Source: Ciona savignyi (taxonomy: Eukaryota > Chordata > Ascidiacea > Phlebobranchia > Cionidae). From it: a stretch of 64,000 bases of DNA. The notes beneath the pieces were generated by a model that worked only from the letters and a program-made list of their open reading frames with translations, did no database searches and was not told the DNA's origin. The stretch is from positions 69,803 through 133,802 of the forward strand of contig CH002786.1 of assembly GCA_000149265.1 (NCBI GenBank), read 5' to 3'. Shown here piece after piece: positions 61,401 through 64,000 of the stretch. How positions within the stretch are numbered: the first letter of the stretch is position 1; every line of letters begins with the position of its first letter. A program made the translations under genes and the position numbers.

Positions 61401-63866
61401 TGTTAGTTGATACCCTGTGTTCGCCAATGACCGTTAGTCAACTAACCATTTTAATGAAAAAAATGGTTTGAATTTTGGGGTGGTTATAAACATATTGTTG
61501 GTATTCCTTCACGTATGCAACATGTACTTAACACATATTATTCAGTAAAACGCATTTCTGATCTGTGATTTCTTGTTGTTAACAGATATTGCCGGACGAA
61601 CGGTTGATTACACCTGGCAAAAGAGTCAACCGTTTTACTGCAACCTTGAAAGGAAAACTTTTAATTAGAGCTGTAAAAGCTTCAGATTCTGGCATGTACA
61701 GATGCCTCGCAATTTCTAACAAAAAGCCGACTGGTGGTTCTTCATCTGATATTGCTTCGTTCCAAGTACAAGTAATTCCAGCATCCAGTCAGAGTCGACA
61801 AATACCGGTTATCCGTTTGGAGAATGGCAATGATGTCAAATTAAATTGTTCAGCATGGGTAAGCATGGCTAATGTGCTAAAAACGCGACTATCTAGAGGT
61901 AATTTTATTTGCATAACAAAGTTCTAGTCATTTTTTAAAGATAATTAATAAAATATTGTAGTGAAACGCACATTGATATGAAACCCTGCCAGCGAATATA
62001 ATTTGCAATGTATTTTCACCACTTTATTAGGCCACTCCTGAAGCTGTCTACTCGTGGACACTCCCTTCTAAAGATAAATTAATCGGAGCCGAAAGAATTT
62101 CTAATTTTCAAAGTTACACCAACGGGACGCTGATGATTCATAAATTTTCACAAAACCATTCAGGAATCTACAGGTGTGTATTAATACTGATTACATTAAA
62201 TAAAAGTGAACATAATTTTTGTTATGACAGCTGCGTTGCTGCTAATAGGGTTGGATATTTGACAGCAGATTTTACACTTACCACCGTAAACGAGACACAA
62301 ACCACGATGGTTCCCCCAACCTCCCATTCAGGTCTGTATAGCAGTTCCTATTAAATGTTTTGGTATTTAAGTTATCATTGACAAATTTTTGTTTCTTTCA
62401 CTTGTATTTTTTTATTTCTAGTAACAACTGTTGGCTCCAAACGTCCATCATCATTGTCTCCGTCAAGTTGGGGCCATTTAGGAAATCCAAATACAAGTTT
62501 AGACACTAATAGTTATCAGATCTATTTTAATATGACCACTAAGCGTGTTCAAGACAGCAGTCCATCAAGTGATGACAGAACGTTTGTTCAAACTGTCACA
62601 TCTGAAAATGTATTACTCGTTACGAAGCCACTTGTAATACATTATCAAAATACGACTTTCACTAATGATGCAGACGTACCTTCACAAAATCTCACCAGTC
62701 AACACATATCATCCTCGACTGTGCAATACGAAAATAAAACGTCCATTACAATATCTTCATTACCAGTTTCATCAAGTAAAATTCCAGCAAATAGTTCAAC
62801 TTCACAAAAATACACTGAAACTTCACAAATTCATGAAAAAGCATTCGACGTCACAACAACAGATTTGAATGATAGTGCACAGATAACTGATCAAAATACA
62901 GCAGCGCCTTTCCATAAAGCAAAAGATTTTACTGTAATCGTATTAGAAGAAACTCAATACGGTACACCAATACAACAGGTAAATTTAAAATAGATGATAT
63001 ATGCTATGTTTAAGGCATTATTTTTTATTCAAAACTATCGATACAAATGCACATATTTATAAGACAACAATAAAAGTGCATTTCAAATTAGAAATCTATT
63101 TTTACAGTAATTTTTTTAAATTACCCTCTTTCAGAGTGATGCCGGCCGCAGTGCGTTAGGTTTTGAACCTTTAAAACAAAGAACTGTCACATATGACGAA
63201 AACGAAGATATAACCACTCAAATTCAAAAAACAAAGTATGTTTATAAGATAACATAATATCTAAATTAAATTAATACTAACGATTGTATTAAAAGAACTC
63301 TTCAAAAGCTATACACCGCGTATTTTGCATAACAGCATCTGTAACAAGATCTGTTCTTTTCCTAATTAGAATCGTAAATAATCTTCACTTGTCTAAAGTT
63401 CCATACCTTTTATAGTTTCTTAATGTTCGGTTATTGTGGAACACATTCTTCAAATTACTGACAACAGTGCATGCATTGTATGTATATTTTGTTATGTAAA
63501 ATTTATTTTTGAAATCGCAGTATTGTAGAGACTCGTGCCCTTCCAGCGTTTGTCGACGTCATCAATACATACACTGACAATAATCTGACAGATCCAACGA
63601 ACAATAAAAAAGGTAGTAAAATTTAAAAATATGTGGAAATAACATATTTAATGACTAAATATTATAAGGGCAGTACACCTACTATGAAAACACTTTTTTA
63701 TGTTTCATGTTCCACACTTCTTAGCCATAGTGTCATCAAATGAAATGGATATTTAAGCTGCTTAAAAGTAAATTTAACCTTTTAAAGGTACAATCTTGGA
63801 TGAAGTTCATGACTATTATCGAGGTATAACGAAACTTGAATCTGAAACGGATATGGATAACTACCG
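58466..63866 (+). CDS. igsf10: IGSF10/MXRA5-like LRR and Ig matrix protein (5' part)
   Basis: Secreted LRR-Ig protein of the IGSF10/adlican (MXRA5) family. Exons: 58466-59217, 59380-59591, 60404-60708, 60837-60977, 61067-61258, 61586-61858, 62031-62173, 62231-62331, 62422-62978, 63135-63235, 63521-63612, 63788-63866, continuing past the window; phases all fit (982 codons so far). A signal peptide is followed by a linker, an LRR N-cap from residue 96 (CPEQCRCHRAREVHCTF), about six LRRs (LYFIHPEAFRGMTKLRLVQL), an LRR C-cap (YLHGNPWECSCHLQWL), two Ig domains (ILKCTAMGFPKPAISW...SGMYRCLA; KLNCSAW...SGIYSCVAANRVG) and a Ser/Thr-rich linker exon. This order and these strings match IGSF10 and MXRA5. 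Intron 1 uses a GC donor. The C-cap shows one Cys where relatives have three near its end. Confidence 0.92.
59592..60403. other. Intron 2 of the IGSF10-like gene
   Basis: 812 bases. It contains an 80-codon open frame at 59,726-59,968 with no splice support and no recognisable domain. An inverted CCACCTG / CAGGTGG pair at about 59,881-59,904 may hint at an old repeat. Nothing else seen. Confidence 0.45.
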
Positions 63867-64000
63867 GTAACTCTTGACAATTTTAAAATTAAGAAAAGAA
63901 AAAATCGTTTTTATTGATTTTAGATAGTACACAGACGTCCCGTGTTTTGGTGTTATAAAATATTTATATAAAATGTACCGCATGTCTGGATATTCGCATA

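Overview
The window is intron-rich animal DNA, AT-rich, with GT-AG introns and vertebrate-type gene families. The compact genes, the chordate families (angiomotin, Eph receptor, TMCO3, IGSF10/MXRA5) and two near-identical copies differing by about 1% or more suggest an ascidian such as Ciona. That species guess is inference. I read the exons by hand. Intron phases close consistently in every multi-exon gene, except for one unfound N-terminal stretch of TMCO3.

Layout. Minus strand, right to left: TMCO3 (53,725 to 41,631); an angiomotin gene (39,521 to 35,104); an Eph receptor tyrosine kinase (28,206 to 17,789, cut inside the kinase domain by an assembly gap); a LINE ending in that gap; a second angiomotin gene (14,416 to 9,965); and the first seven coding exons of a second Eph (2,911 to 817, running off the left edge). 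Between each Eph 5' end and angiomotin 3' end lies a small plus-strand gene for a secreted cysteine-containing peptide (5,628-7,244 and 30,759-32,383) that I cannot assign to a family. At the right, on the plus strand, is the 5' part of an LRR plus Ig matrix gene of the IGSF10/MXRA5 type (58,466 to 63,866 and beyond).

Duplication. Positions 1-15,617 are repeated at 25,301-40,722. The left copy ends exactly where a LINE begins, and that LINE runs into a 100-N gap. On the other side of the gap an Eph gene begins in mid-kinase. The simplest reading is two haplotypes of one locus placed side by side by the assembler. A true recent tandem duplication is the alternative. The right angiomotin copy carries a 1-bp frameshift.

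Repeats: a LINE family with a TAAAC-type tail (three pieces), tRNA-derived SINEs with TATCC tails, two piggyBac-type non-autonomous elements with TTAA target sites, a poly(A)-tailed insertion, and two 100-N gaps. The most novel items are the secreted-peptide gene and an orphan coiled-coil exon caught between the two piggyBac-type elements.
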